Source: Ligula intestinalis
Taxonomy: Eukaryota; Platyhelminthes; Cestoda; Diphyllobothriidea; Diphyllobothriidae
DNA: 64,000 nt
NCBI GenBank assembly: GCA_036362985.1
Contig: JAYGXS010000005.1
Coordinates: forward strand, 47,265,341-47,329,340
Reading direction: 5' to 3'
Shown: positions 10,441-20,230 of the stretch, piece by piece
How the letters are laid out: every line of letters begins with the position of its first letter
How positions within the stretch are numbered: the stretch's first letter is position 1
Translations under genes and position numbers: made by a program
The notes under the pieces: generated by a model
What the model was told of the DNA's origin: nothing
Databases searched by the model: none
What the model saw: only the letters and a program-made list of their open reading frames with translations

Positions 10441-11349
10441 AAATAGACATTTAATTCGCGATAATTAGAATGCGAAAAACAACCACTAGGAAATACAAAG
10501 AGTGGATAGTGCCAAAATATAACCACAGGTTGCCAAAAAGGGAAACGAAAACGAAATAAAACGGAACTAAAACCAAAAGTAAACTCAAACTAAGGCCATG
10601 ATTCGGCAAAAAATACTTACTGCTACGAAGTAAGTAGAGAGGTATGGGAAAAATAAGCTTTAGTGGACCCTTAATTTAACTGTCACTGAACTCTCTCATC
10701 TTTAACGCCCCTCATGGTATACGTCGGGGGGCGGATGGACTCAGTACATCTGGTAGACGAACACCGCACAGTCCCTAACGGCCTTCGCCAGTCGGGATGC
10801 TGACGTTCTGGGTTAAGAAAATGATCGCGTACAGCTCATTTTGTCGCGGCTAGACATGCAAACAAACATGGGAAACCTCACTCGTGGCTGTGACAATAAT
10901 GGACAAAAGCAAAGTCTTCAATACTGTTGTTTAAAACCTTATCTGGACACATAAGCAAGAACTCCCTGCAGGGATGGGGCGTACACCATTATAAGCCCAG
11001 GGCAAAACTAACACCAATTTGGTTTCGGGATGACGATAAACCTCCCCAAGTATACTACCGTAAAAAAGTCGCCCTCCCCAGCCCCCTCCCCTGCCAGGGC
11101 GATGACATACAAGTGTCTGTGTGTAAACGACTGCTGACCGAGAGGGATGCCAATTGAAGATTACCTCACCTTGCTATCGCTCTGTTGTATCTAAGGCTGA
11201 GATAAAAACTGAAATAACACAGCCATCACCTATTACGCCTATTTTGAAGATAGGGGTTATGGGGTGCCCGCACACTCGTTTCATGCCACGATCAGTGACC
11301 GCCCAACTAACATCGCCAATGTGCCCGCTCGTAACTAACAGCACAACGG

Positions 11350-11473
11350 GCCCGGAGCTCAATGGTAAAGGAGTTTGGCTTGGATCAATAGTTCAGGGGT
11401 TCGAGTCACAGATAGTTCACCGCCTGGCTGATAACGGCTCATAAGCCGGAAATAGCCATTGTAGTCTCCTTTG
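11350..11473 (+). mobile_element. tRNA-derived SINE-A copy
   Basis: The tRNA-like head GGAGCTCAATGGTAAAGGAG has a B-box-like GGGGTTCGAGTCAC. The body GCCTGGCTGATAACGGCTCATAAGCCGGAAATAGCCATT is shared with the copies near 23.6, 29.6, 36.1 and 52.2 kb. It has no coding capacity. Confidence 0.75.
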
Positions 11474-12175
11474 TTTTTGGTAAGAAGGTCTCCTTGGATG
11501 GATAATCTAAGTTTATCTGCTTCTACAGAATCTGGATAAACGCATGTTTGCCCCTTAGATGGCCTTTTCTTTCTTTGTTAATCGATCATCCTTTTGTGCC
11601 TTAGAGCTTAAAGCTTAACACCCCGGAGACTGGCATTCACACGATGTTCAAGAATACCAATCATTTCCTACGCGAAAGAGGCTTTGCATCTAGATTCGCA
11701 TGAGCGAAACCCCACAGAAGGAGAGGATTTGCTGTGTCACCGAAGTGATTAGTCTCATGAATTTCACAACTGGAGGTAAGCATACAAGTCCACTACTCAA
11801 CGCAGATCAAGTAAGCTCATCAGTTTGCATCCTTCAAGCCAGGACTGCTAGCGCGTTATAATTAGGTTCCAGCGCACCAGCGGAGAATGCAGCTTAGCTA
11901 TCTCACGCATCAGTTTATTAGCCGAGCCACAGTCCAAATGTGGCGACGTATATATGTACCTGATATACCGAGTGCGATATGCTGTCAGGGCAATGCTAAA
12001 GGTTCCACTCGAATTCTCAGAGGAAGAACGACAGCTTGACAAGGTCTACGCCAGGGTAGTGCACAGATGGTGCCACGCACGTGGACTAATTCTAAGTGAT
12101 AGCAGACCTACACTGCGTCTATCGCACTGCCTGATATCAAGATAGATGCAGGAAGACGGGCTGCGGGATCGGCTT

Positions 12176-12345
12176 CAGGAAGCTTGCGCAGCGTGAGCGT
12201 GCACCTAGGCGTGCCACTACGCCCCACCCCCACCCATTGTTTGGTATAAGCTATGGGAGCACAACCCGAATAACGCCTGGCATGCCTTCCTCTGGCGCCC
12301 AGGTTGGTCCAGTGCAGCTGGCCCATTTAGGGGGCACAATACGAA
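12176..12345 (+). repeat. Dispersed repeat C, copy 1
   Basis: Matches 15790-15968 at roughly 70%. Shared stretches include CGTGCCACTACG, GCAACCCGAATAACG-type sequence (here GCACAACCCGAATAACG) and GGCCCATTTAG-type sequence. The family is unknown to me; it has neither coding capacity nor obvious terminal repeats. Confidence 0.6.
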
Positions 12346-13454
12346 GTACACACACACACACACACCTGTCACTTCACTGGATGCGGAATTATATGCCCTT
12401 TTCTCCGCCTGGTTTGCTCCGCCATCGGGTGTGGCTTTTAGGGTGTGGCTAGCGCACCAAGAACAGAAGCCTGCCGCCTCGGATGAGCCCTGGCTGCCAA
12501 ATAACAGGGAATACGCGCGGGAAACGCGTCAGGTGACTGCCAGATCAGCGGTGTACACCTACGTCAATGGGCAGACACGCCAATGAGAAGCTCGTGCAGA
12601 GCTTATTGGCTTAGTAGCTGTCTGCTCTGCCTGACTGTCTACACTACTGAGCGAACTGCCAATCCCATGGAACTCTTCTCTGACTAAAATGTGCTACATG
12701 AGGCATTAACGGCATTACATAACTCCGTCTGTTAGATCAACCTCGCACCTCGCCTCGCCAACTGCCACTGACGATGCCAAATTTTCTTACGACATACAGA
12801 CTACTGCAGATAACGTGCATGAAGTTGCTGTTTCCTTAACAGGCCCGTGACGCTAGCATTCACGACCGCCGCGGAACGGATAAAGTGGCACTTATTTATG
12901 TCCCACAAGTTACCACTTGGTGCCAGTCAAGGGAAAGGAAGGGCAGCTGGGTAATGGCAGAATGTATTTCTGACAAACATACTGCAACCAAGGGATGAGG
13001 AAAACGCAAAAATTCAAAGAAATAAAACATAAAAGTGCTAGCATCTTGGTTGAGCTGAAGGGGGCGTCTACTTGTCATGAAAAAAGCAGATTCGTGAAGT
13101 GAAACTAGAAGTGCAAAATGACAGTAAACCCAAGCACCGCACGTTCTGATTCGTATATAAATGCGGTTCGTGGATCAGCTCACTATTTTTGAAAGATTCC
13201 AAAGAATGTATAGGCAACTGTATAAGCGGACTCTTCAAAATACGCACCCCCTCCACCAACTAAGGTTCTGGGAGTGAAAGTTGTCGACAGTAAACGCAAA
13301 TTTCTGTGACGTAAGAAGAATGCACTTAAATACCCAACCCATGCATAATTACGCACAAATATATGTCGATACTAGTCTGAGTACCCTTTTCGACAAGCAT
13401 GTCGGAACCTTAAGCCAAAGGGAGCAATGCCTTCATGTAAAATGTGAGGCTTAC

Positions 13455-13607
13455 CTGAAGGATGGTGAAGTTCTCCAGCACCTGATTCATCTCCTCAAGG
13501 GACGACAGTGCCGCCAGCATGGCAATGAACTTCTTCATGGAGGCACACATGGGATTTCGTAGGAGCTTGTAAACGTAGCATCCATTTTCCAGAGCCGGGA
13601 TTTCATC
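13455..13607 (-). CDS. TEAD: TEAD transcription factor, penultimate coding exon
   Basis: A 153-nt exon (51 codons, phase 0 at both ends) between a CCTGACAG acceptor and a GTAAGC donor. It encodes part of the YAP-binding domain: ENGCYVYKLLRNPMC, then FIAMLAALSSLEEMNQ and VLENFTILQ. Human TEADs have ENGxxxYRIxRSPxCEYM...MNSVLENFTIL at the same place. The Cys in RNPMC aligns with TEAD1 Cys359, the main self-palmitoylated cysteine, so the central lipid pocket appears kept. The segment between the Cys and VLENF is the least conserved. The codons join cleanly to FVEKME upstream and TVTNKN downstream. Confidence 0.95.
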
Positions 13608-13796
13608 CTGTCAGGACGGGTAACAGAGAAAAAAGGCATAAAACCGTTACTTTATTCGAGCAGTCTGAGGCAAGTATGGGTGTATGCGGGTGCACTTATA
13701 ATTATAGGACAGACTAAGTGGTTATAGTTCTCTTGATTGTGCAAAGGTTTGGAAAGAAAAAAAGGGAATAAAGAGTTTATGGTATCGTTTTCGCCA

Positions 13797-14403
13797 TCCC
13801 TCAAAGAAGAGGAAGAAGAAGGTATGAGGACATGGACCGTTTTATTTTGAGACTGACGTTTCGGACACTCTCTCGGTTCCATCATCAGAGTAACTGGTGG
13901 TTGTTCCTTTTCGCCAGGTCTGTTGCAGCCTTGCCGCATGCCTGTTATTATATCCGGGCTCGACACACGACCTTTGGTCTGCCTTTTCGCTGTTGACTGA
14001 CCGACGTAAATAGGGGAGAAGCCGGCCTGGAACAACACCACTGCCACGCACACGAGGTTGAGATCAAGTAAGCGGCGGGCAGGAACAACTAATTACTTCG
14101 CCAGTCGACGAGGAGCTGATCAGCCAAATCAGCCGAAAAGTGAGCAGAGGTCACACGAGCTCACCAGCGAACAAACTTCACGGTCCGTTAACAGCAAACA
14201 GGCAGCTCAAAAGTCGTGCTTCGAGCGCGGATATAATAACAGGCACGCGGCAAGGCTGCAACAGTCCCGGCGAACAGGAAAAAAACACCCAGTTACTATG
14301 AAGACGGAACCGAGAGAGTGCCGGAACCGTCAGTCTCAAAATAAAACGGTCCATGTCCTCGTACCTTCTTCTTCTTTGTCGGGGATGGTGAAAACGATAT
14401 GAT
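13797..14403. mobile_element. Non-autonomous Penelope-like element: two inverted pseudo-LTRs, no ORF
   Basis: The left arm 13797-14008 (reversed) and right arm about 14180-14403 (forward) are pseudo-LTRs of the same subfamily as element 1. Both show GGACATGGACCGTTTTATTTTGAGAC or its complement, GGAACCGAGAGAGTG and GATATAATAACAGGCA. The short interior (14049-14179) matches the start of element 1's right pseudo-LTR, including CACGAGGTTGAGATCAA and GAGCTCACCAGCG. Thus the unit is pseudo-LTR against pseudo-LTR with all coding sequence lost, close to 0.6 kb. Confidence 0.8.
13855..13888 (-). ncRNA. Hammerhead-ribozyme-like core, intact
   Basis: On the minus strand CTGATGA (13888-13882), stem II GGA...TCC with an ACCGAGAGAGTG loop, then GAAACGTC (13862-13855). 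It is flanked by ACT/AGT, which can pair as stem I. It has the same order as 1851-1884 and no core change. It lies in a TEAD intron in the sense orientation. The paired motif in the right arm (about 14296-14332) is broken: CTATGAA, and GGAACCGTC for GAAACGTC. Confidence 0.75.
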
Positions 14404-15574
14404 ATCTGGACCTCGAATCTTTAAGCATAGAGCCTATGGTCTCGCTTCCAAAAACAAACGAGACCTCTGTTTGTTCATGTAGGTACGCAAAAACGTAGGT
14501 CTCACAGAAAGACACCAGGATTGTGCAGTGGACAGAGTGTTATGCAAAGTTTTAGTGAGAAGACTTAGCAAAGGGTTTAATATCGGAATTCAACTGCACA
14601 ACTTCTTCAGACTTTACGTTGCACGAACTGGTACAGAATAACTAGCAGGTTTTAGTTTATCATACCAATTTTCCCAAAATCAAATGTTAATACTGTCCAC
14701 AGATTTGTTTTACGGCATAAATAATGCATAATATATGAGGGTTGGATAGTTCTCAAACTAAAAAAACTACGTATTTTAAGCTGCAGACAAGAGCCGTTTC
14801 ACCGTAGCCCTATGATCAGGGCAAGTTTTGTTTCAGAAGGCCAAGAAATCACTGTAAGGTTGTTTGGAAAAACATCCCATTAAAAATCTACCGCACAACA
14901 ATTGACTCGCAGATGGTTGACGGGGTATATTCGCGTGTGCCAATTCAAGTTAAACGGCACATGCTAAAAGCCGAGGAAACGGTCACATTTAAGCCTTCCC
15001 TCTCTGTGGTATCGAAAATGCTGACCATGACACCAGGACAAGTTATGGCGTTAGTCGCATGCTGGGTGCGTTCATTCTGCTGAACATAACTAGGCAGTCG
15101 AGACCTTAATATGTTTACCGGAAAGTTAACAGGGTTAACTTCGGAATTAATGAAGGACACACCCTTATTCTTTGCATTCCAAACTTTTGTCAAAAAAACA
15201 ACTTCAAATTTGACAGAGTAGGCAAAGAACAGTCAAAAGGGCACGTCAGTTGGTTTACTTTTTTTGAGCGCACAGTTTACTAAAAAACCATGGATATTCA
15301 GCTTTTGGCATGTTCACGTTGCGTTCATTGCCCTCTTCTAGGGTCAACTCTGAATATTTATAAACACATCTCACCGACATTTGCCAGCATATGTAATTTC
15401 CGAGGGAAACGAAAAACACAAGCTGGGTGAACTTCCTTCACCTCCTCATCCATTGCAAAGTCCGGATAGCTTGAACATCAAACGGTTAGAAAAAAGATTA
15501 ATTTGAAGCCAGTACTGGGCTGTAGCAACAACGAAAAGTTTAATTCTAGATTTTGACAATTTTCACCGCCCGTT

Positions 15575-15725
15575 TCAGCTACTATTTTTTGCTAATAGCT
15601 CTGAGGATGAATCCGCGACGGATGTCAAAACGTCAGGCGAATAAACGTATTGTACCAGCGATCGAGTCGTCTTCGTTTCAATTACTTCCTGGGACTTGCA
15701 TGTTCGCTTGTATTGGCAACCTACC
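15575..15725 (+). mobile_element. Penelope-like pseudo-LTR piece with hammerhead-like motif
   Basis: Carries CTGAGGA (15601-15607), stem II ATCCGCGACGGAT, CAAAACGTC (15626-15634) and GGCGAATAAACG, then CAGCGATCGAGTCGTCTTC and TTACTTCCTGGGACTTGCAT. It matches the pseudo-LTRs of the element at 19385-20275. The core has two changes (CUGAGGA, CAAA), so activity is doubtful. No coding sequence is attached. Confidence 0.65.
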
Positions 15726-15789
15726 TTACTCTTCCTTTCCACACGCATCTGTGCCCGGTGTCGAGAAATAATCAAGGAGACTGATTGCG

Positions 15790-15968
15790 GGAATGTGCGC
15801 AGGTGGCTGGCGCGGCGTGGGCCTGCACCTACGCGTGCCACTACGACCGCCCCTACCATGTTCGGCATTGGTTATGAGAGAGCAACCCGAATAACGTCTG
15901 CCGTACCGTGATCTGGTCCCCTGTGTTGGTCGAGCGCATCTGCCATTTGGTCCGTTAATGGGACCATG
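15790..15968 (+). repeat. Dispersed repeat C, copy 2
   Basis: Second copy of the repeat at 12176-12345, in the same orientation, with CGTGCCACTACGACCGCCCC and GAGCAACCCGAATAACG. It directly follows a Penelope-like pseudo-LTR piece. Confidence 0.6.
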
Positions 15969-17343
15969 CAGCAACAACCACCAAATCAGCGACAAACGTA
16001 GTCACACACAAGTGGTTGGTCACCGCATTGTAGTGTGCTAGCAGTGATCTTGAAGACCGCTTTGACTTATTACCAATGAGAAGCCCTCCACTGACCAGAA
16101 GATATATGAAGCTGCTCCAAACTCAAACGTGTTTCAACAGATGGCATGTCACAGAACGCCTCGACATCAATCAATCCACCTCGCACCCAATACCACTAGG
16201 AACATTCATCAAGTCCCAATATAAAAATCAAAAGATCCACCGCCGCGAAAAACAACATCTGAAGTTATCAGCGGGGCCTTGTGCGGCTGTTTGTCCCAAA
16301 TTTTGTTGAAGATTCTAAAAAATATTGCCTTGCCACGGATGGTTGAACCCGCATCAGCTGTCGGGGGGGGGGGAGATTACGTCAAGGCCAAATTTGCTAT
16401 TCACTTGATGGAGCTCCGTGGCACATGCAGCTGTGTATTCTGGTTACTTTCATGCCAGTCGCCAATATTGACAACAAATGCAACAACCGTATCCGTTCGG
16501 GTGTGGTAAGCCAAGCATCATCTGTTCAAGTACAGACCGCTGCGAGGAATGTGTGGTGATTGCTAATTGTAGTTCCACTGGGTAGTGGCACAGCGACCGC
16601 ACCCTACTTCCCATCCCCCTGCGCAACACCTACTTCTGTCTGTTTTTGCCTCTAATGATGGATGCAAGAATAAATTCGAATAAAATTCTTCTTTTTCTCA
16701 CCACGCCGTCTTCTCATTTGCATTTCTTTGACAATTCATAGTCTCCAACTGCGATTACTGAATTTTGCGCCAACTGCAGAATGTGTGGCGGTCAAATGAT
16801 GAATCGGTCCGTCATCCCATCTCCTAGTTACTAAGCATCGCGAAATAAAGTTGACAACGTAACTGCAATTCATTTTACGCAGACGTTCCTCTAAAATACA
16901 GCTGATCTGTGTGTCTTTTTTATAGTAATGGGCTCGAGAGCTCACTTTAAAAATAAAAAGAAAGAACACTGGACCCGGGACTACCTTCATTCCTTCCTAT
17001 TTACCAATGGCCTGGGTCTTTCATATTTATCCTGGTTCAATATATGCAAACATGTATTAGTGATTTTAGTTGGTAAATAAATCATCAAAAGTGTAGAGTA
17101 CAGCATTTCCTACATTTCCCTGTTTTCTTCTTCAACTTCAAAATGCACAAGGTTCACATTCAAACATTTCAGAGAGTCCGTTCATAAACCGCTCACAGCA
17201 CGCTTATTTTTATCGGATGATCCTATAAAATTCACTAGAATAGTTTATTATAGCAGACAGAAGGAAAGGTCCGAGCCATAACGTTTTGTCTTTTAAAAAT
17301 AGGAGAGCAAATTGAAAAAATAGTGAGCAAGAAAATAACTGAC

Positions 17344-17425
17344 CTCCATTTTTTCCACAAAGGGCGCACTGTACGAACAGAGTTGGGTTGAGACTTGGAG
17401 CGGAATATTGGCGGTCCCCTCGAAG
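17344..17425 (-). CDS. TEAD: TEAD transcription factor, internal exon of 82 nt
   Basis: Lies between a CCCGGTAG acceptor and a GTCAGT donor. One base completes the Ile codon begun in the 53-nt exon. Then come 27 codons encoding FEGTANIPLQVSTQLCSYSA and PFVEKME. The family pattern here is [26 protein letters not shown], so the strand and the EK(V/M)E end fit. The Cys in QLCSYS aligns with TEAD1 Cys327, a second reported palmitoylation cysteine. The phase is 2 in and 0 out, agreeing with both neighbours. Confidence 0.93.
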
Positions 17426-18515
17426 CTACCGGGCAAATAAAAGACATTTGGAGCGAAAGTGAATTCTTTTTACACATGTCTTGATTATAAAGAGCAAGCA
17501 CTAACGCCTCTCAAGGCAAAAACTTGGCTGAATTAGCTTCAGTAGTGCAAACGGTACAGGAATTTGTTGCACAAGTACTTGATTGGCATAGTTAACCCAT
17601 AAATAAAGCGAATACAATTTGGCAGCATATTTGACGCTGTCACGTATTCAGGCAAAAAAATTACAAAGTGCCGAAATTTAATTAGAGTTCTCCATGGAAA
17701 CTCAAAAGTACTAGCCGACTTCATTCTGTGTCTAGTGACAGTTCAGATTGTCAGAAATACTCCTCGAAAATCTGAGCGAATGTGCGGGCATTTTCTGCAT
17801 TTCACGAGTCTACTAAAAACAGGCGGCTAGCAGCGTCGAAGTTAACTACATCATGTTAACTCGTACAAAGCAGATCACCGTCCAATCAAATAGCTCGCAG
17901 CACTGACTGGTTGCCCTCCAGAAGTGACAAACCAATTGGAAAAAGCGTCATCGATGTCACAGTAGTCGTAAAAGTATTCGGGTTCATACTGCAGCCTCCA
18001 AAACAGCGCCTACTGTTCCTAAAAAAGAGCTTTTCAGAGACTTACCATGATGATAAATGAGGTAAATCAAAGCAGACTGGCATCCAATGTCAGACTTTAA
18101 TTTGGATATATTAAGAATCGAAACATTGGTCATTGAGCGGGAATTGTGTATGCACTCAAAACACAATGCAGCAAGCAGCTTCTATGAAGGGCTTTAATCT
18201 TCAAAGTGTCCTTTGGGATGTTGACGCATTAATATGCTTATGGCTCCCACACAGCAGATGTGTATACAGCAAATCTTACCGAAAAGATTTAGGTATGACC
18301 ACTGGGACAAGAATTTAATTCGCCTGGTTTTTTGAAATTCATCATGGATCCATCATCGGGGACAATAGCAGGATGGGAAAATTCTTAAACAGGGAGTTGC
18401 AGCATTTTATAGGATATAGTCATTATGATACTGCCCATTTTTGACAATTAACGGCTCCCTGTGGAGGATAATTGCCCGCTTGTGCACTAGTTACTTGATG
18501 GTAAAAAAGCGAGAT

Positions 18516-18651
18516 GCAGACACTACCGAGCTGCAAACAGGACCGAGACGCAAACAATATCGAGCTGCAGACAAGGCCGAGAGGCAGACACTACTGAGCT
18601 GCAGGTAGGACCGAGGTGCAGACACTACCGAGCTGCAGACAAGAACGAGGT
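18516..18651 (+). repeat. Four 34-bp tandem repeats
   Basis: Units start at 18516, 18550, 18584 and 18618. The consensus is GCAGACACTACCGAGCTGCA followed by GACAGGACCGAGGT-like sequence. Units differ at a few positions each. The array sits just 5' of the gypsy-like polyprotein tail. Confidence 0.85.
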
Positions 18652-18668
18652 GTAGTACAAAAATATCA

Positions 18669-19130
18669 ATGGTATTGAATGACGCTGTAGAAAACGGTCA
18701 TTTCCTGCTACCGACGGTGGAGAAGAAGATTCAGCCAGTAATGCCTGCTCCGAGATCAATGACCAGAACAGAAAGGCAGCACAGTCAAATAGACGATTAC
18801 TTGGACTGCAGGAGACCAACCAGGACTAAACGTCCGCCGGACAAGTCATTCTTCTAACAGCGGGATGTGTTGGGATGGTCCGGACTTGATGGTCGGGGTG
18901 CGCGCCGTGACCTGCTAAATCTTCATCATACGTAGTGGAATTGGGCTTGATTATGACTCGGCCATCTGGCGTTGGAAAATGCATTGGCCTATGCATTCCT
19001 CGAGTGATGATATCTTCAGCCAAACTGAGCCTCAGCACCCAAAATTCGATTGAGCAGGTCGCCACACTTGTTAATAGACCGCTTGTGGATAGGAGAGTCG
19101 TTAACTATGGACAGTAACGTAGTAGCTGCA
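18669..19130 (+). mobile_element. Gypsy-like LTR retrotransposon remnant: pol tail and LTR start
   Basis: An open frame at 18669-18857 ends in CRRPTRTKRPPDKSFF, resembling the basic RTRSGRxxKPPDR tail that closes many gypsy-type polyproteins. TAACAGCGGGATGTGTTGGG follows at once, matching the start of the LTR at 5804. The LTR then diverges and cannot be followed beyond about 19130. No integrase or other core domain remains. Confidence 0.5.
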
Positions 19131-19164
19131 TTCTATAAATACTGCAATCCCCTGTGTACGAAAT

Positions 19165-19300
19165 TTCGTTTCTGCTATTGTCTCTGATGATGGGTTACGA
19201 AAAGTCAGGTGAATAAAATTCTTGCCCAAGCGATTGTATCTACTTCCTCTCATTTGCTTCAGGGAACTCGCATATTCACTGATATTGGCAGGAACCGTTA
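19165..19300 (+). mobile_element. Penelope-like pseudo-LTR fragment
   Basis: Contains CTGATGA (19184-19190) then GAAAAGTC (19199-19206) and AGGTGAATAAAA, followed by a match to the 3' part of the pseudo-LTR at 15620-15720. The segment between the core boxes is only eight bases, too short for a stable stem II. Confidence 0.55.
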
Positions 19301-19432
19301 TTCGTTTGTCAACCCAGTTTTGATTTCTGGAACAAGAGGTTTACTCGTCCAAGCCCATCACTGGAGGCAGTCACATATAAGAGTAAGAAGTAGAAGACGA
19401 CTTCATCATTGGGACAATTTGTTTGTTCGCCT

Positions 19433-19466
19433 GACGTTTTGAAATCCGTCGCGGATTAATCATCAG
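19433..19466 (-). ncRNA. Hammerhead-like motif, subfamily 2, stem II AATCC/GGATT
   Basis: On the minus strand CTGATGA (19466-19460), then TTAATCC-GCGAC-GGATT, a five-pair stem II, then TCAAAACGTC. One G of the GAAA box has become A (CAAAAC), which should harm catalysis. It is in the sense orientation of a TEAD intron. Confidence 0.6.
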
Positions 19467-19584
19467 AGACATACTCACAGAATAGCAGCAGAAACAGTTT
19501 GTGTGGGCACAGGGTTTTGCCGTAAAATTCAAGCGAACAAAATAATCGATAAATGCCTCGAGTGTGCGCTGATTCGTTGCGCCA

Positions 19585-20060
19585 GCCTTCTCGCACCACT
19601 TGGAGTTGGAGTCGCACACGTGCCTGAAACAACCATAAGGCGTCAGATAATGAAACCGAAAGACCAACTGCCACGGGGAAGAAACATCTGGAGTCGTCTA
19701 CAGGATCTGGTGCGTTTGCGGGCAAAGCAACTATGTCGGAGAAACTGGCAGACTTCTCAAGACATGAATTGCCGAAGACGCGACAGCAGTGCGTCAAAAT
19801 TATGCCAATTCTCAGGTTGCGGCTCATTCAACGAGACCCGGTCACACATTCCAAGTTGATGAGGCCGAGATTCTCGCTAGAGGTGACAATCGCGTGAGCC
19901 AAGAATTACTTGAGTCATGGTTTACGGGCTCCCAATCCATCAACAAGTGCAACAATTTGTCCAATCCATATTCCGTGCTGAGGCTAAATTTGGCCAAAGT
20001 AAATTGCCGCTGGGGAGACAGACAGACAGGCCAGCACATCATCTTATGCCAAAACCGCAA
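19585..20060 (+). pseudogene. Penelope-like element 2 GIY-YIG endonuclease
   Basis: It begins LLAPLGVGVAHVPETTIRRQ and shifts frame within CGGGGAAGAAACATC. It then reads SGVVYRIWCVCGQSNYVGET, the GIY-YIG core with its Cys pair intact. A CGA-to-TGA stop follows at KT*IAED. The rest reads VAAHSTRPGHTFQVDEAEIL, LLESWFTGSQSINKC and NPYSVLRLNLAK, typical of this clade. One frameshift and one stop make it inactive as read. Confidence 0.8.
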
Positions 20061-20194
20061 GATCAGATGGACAAAGATGATGCAACAAATCGGCGTACAA
20101 TCTAGGCAGTTATTGATTATTTCTGTACGTTCAAATCTTATGGCAAAACCCTGTGCACACACAAACTGTTTCTGCTACTGTTCTGTAAGTATGC

Positions 20195-20230
20195 CTATGA
20201 TTATTAATCCGTGACGGATATCGAAACTTC
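20195..20230 (+). ncRNA. Worn hammerhead-like motif in right pseudo-LTR
   Basis: CTATGAT stands where CTGATGA is expected, then stem II AATCC-GTGAC-GGATA, then GAAACTTC. The core is broken, while GAAA is kept here and lost in the left arm. Confidence 0.5.

Larger units (their letters stand above)
4389..13454 (-). other. TEAD intron, 9.1 kb, most 3'
   Basis: Begins GTAAGC after the exon at 13455-13607 and ends TTTGTAG before the last exon. It contains a foldback copy (4724-5024), a Penelope-like tail (5440-5690), a gypsy-like LTR (5804-6267), a minus-strand hammerhead-like motif (7306-7339), a palindrome with telomere-like core (8661-8975), a SINE inverted pair (10044-10440) and a SINE (11350-11473). 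I see nothing recognisable in 6370-7180, 7400-8650, 8980-10040 (AT-rich), 10450-11340, 11480-12170 or 12350-13450 apart from short open frames. Confidence 0.85.
13608..17343 (-). other. TEAD intron, 3.7 kb
   Basis: Runs from GTCAGT after the exon at 17344-17425 to CCTGACAG. It holds a coding-free Penelope-like element (13797-14403), a pseudo-LTR piece (15575-15725) and dispersed repeat C (15790-15968). I see nothing recognisable in 14410-15570 or 15970-17340 apart from a G10 run at about 16364 and short AT-rich open frames. Confidence 0.85.

Noticed and set aside
12896..13078. Minus-strand HQVVTCGT considered as the start of the TEAD last exon (VVTNRD)
   Set aside because: The match ends after four residues and no LLCIAYVFEVS-like sequence follows.
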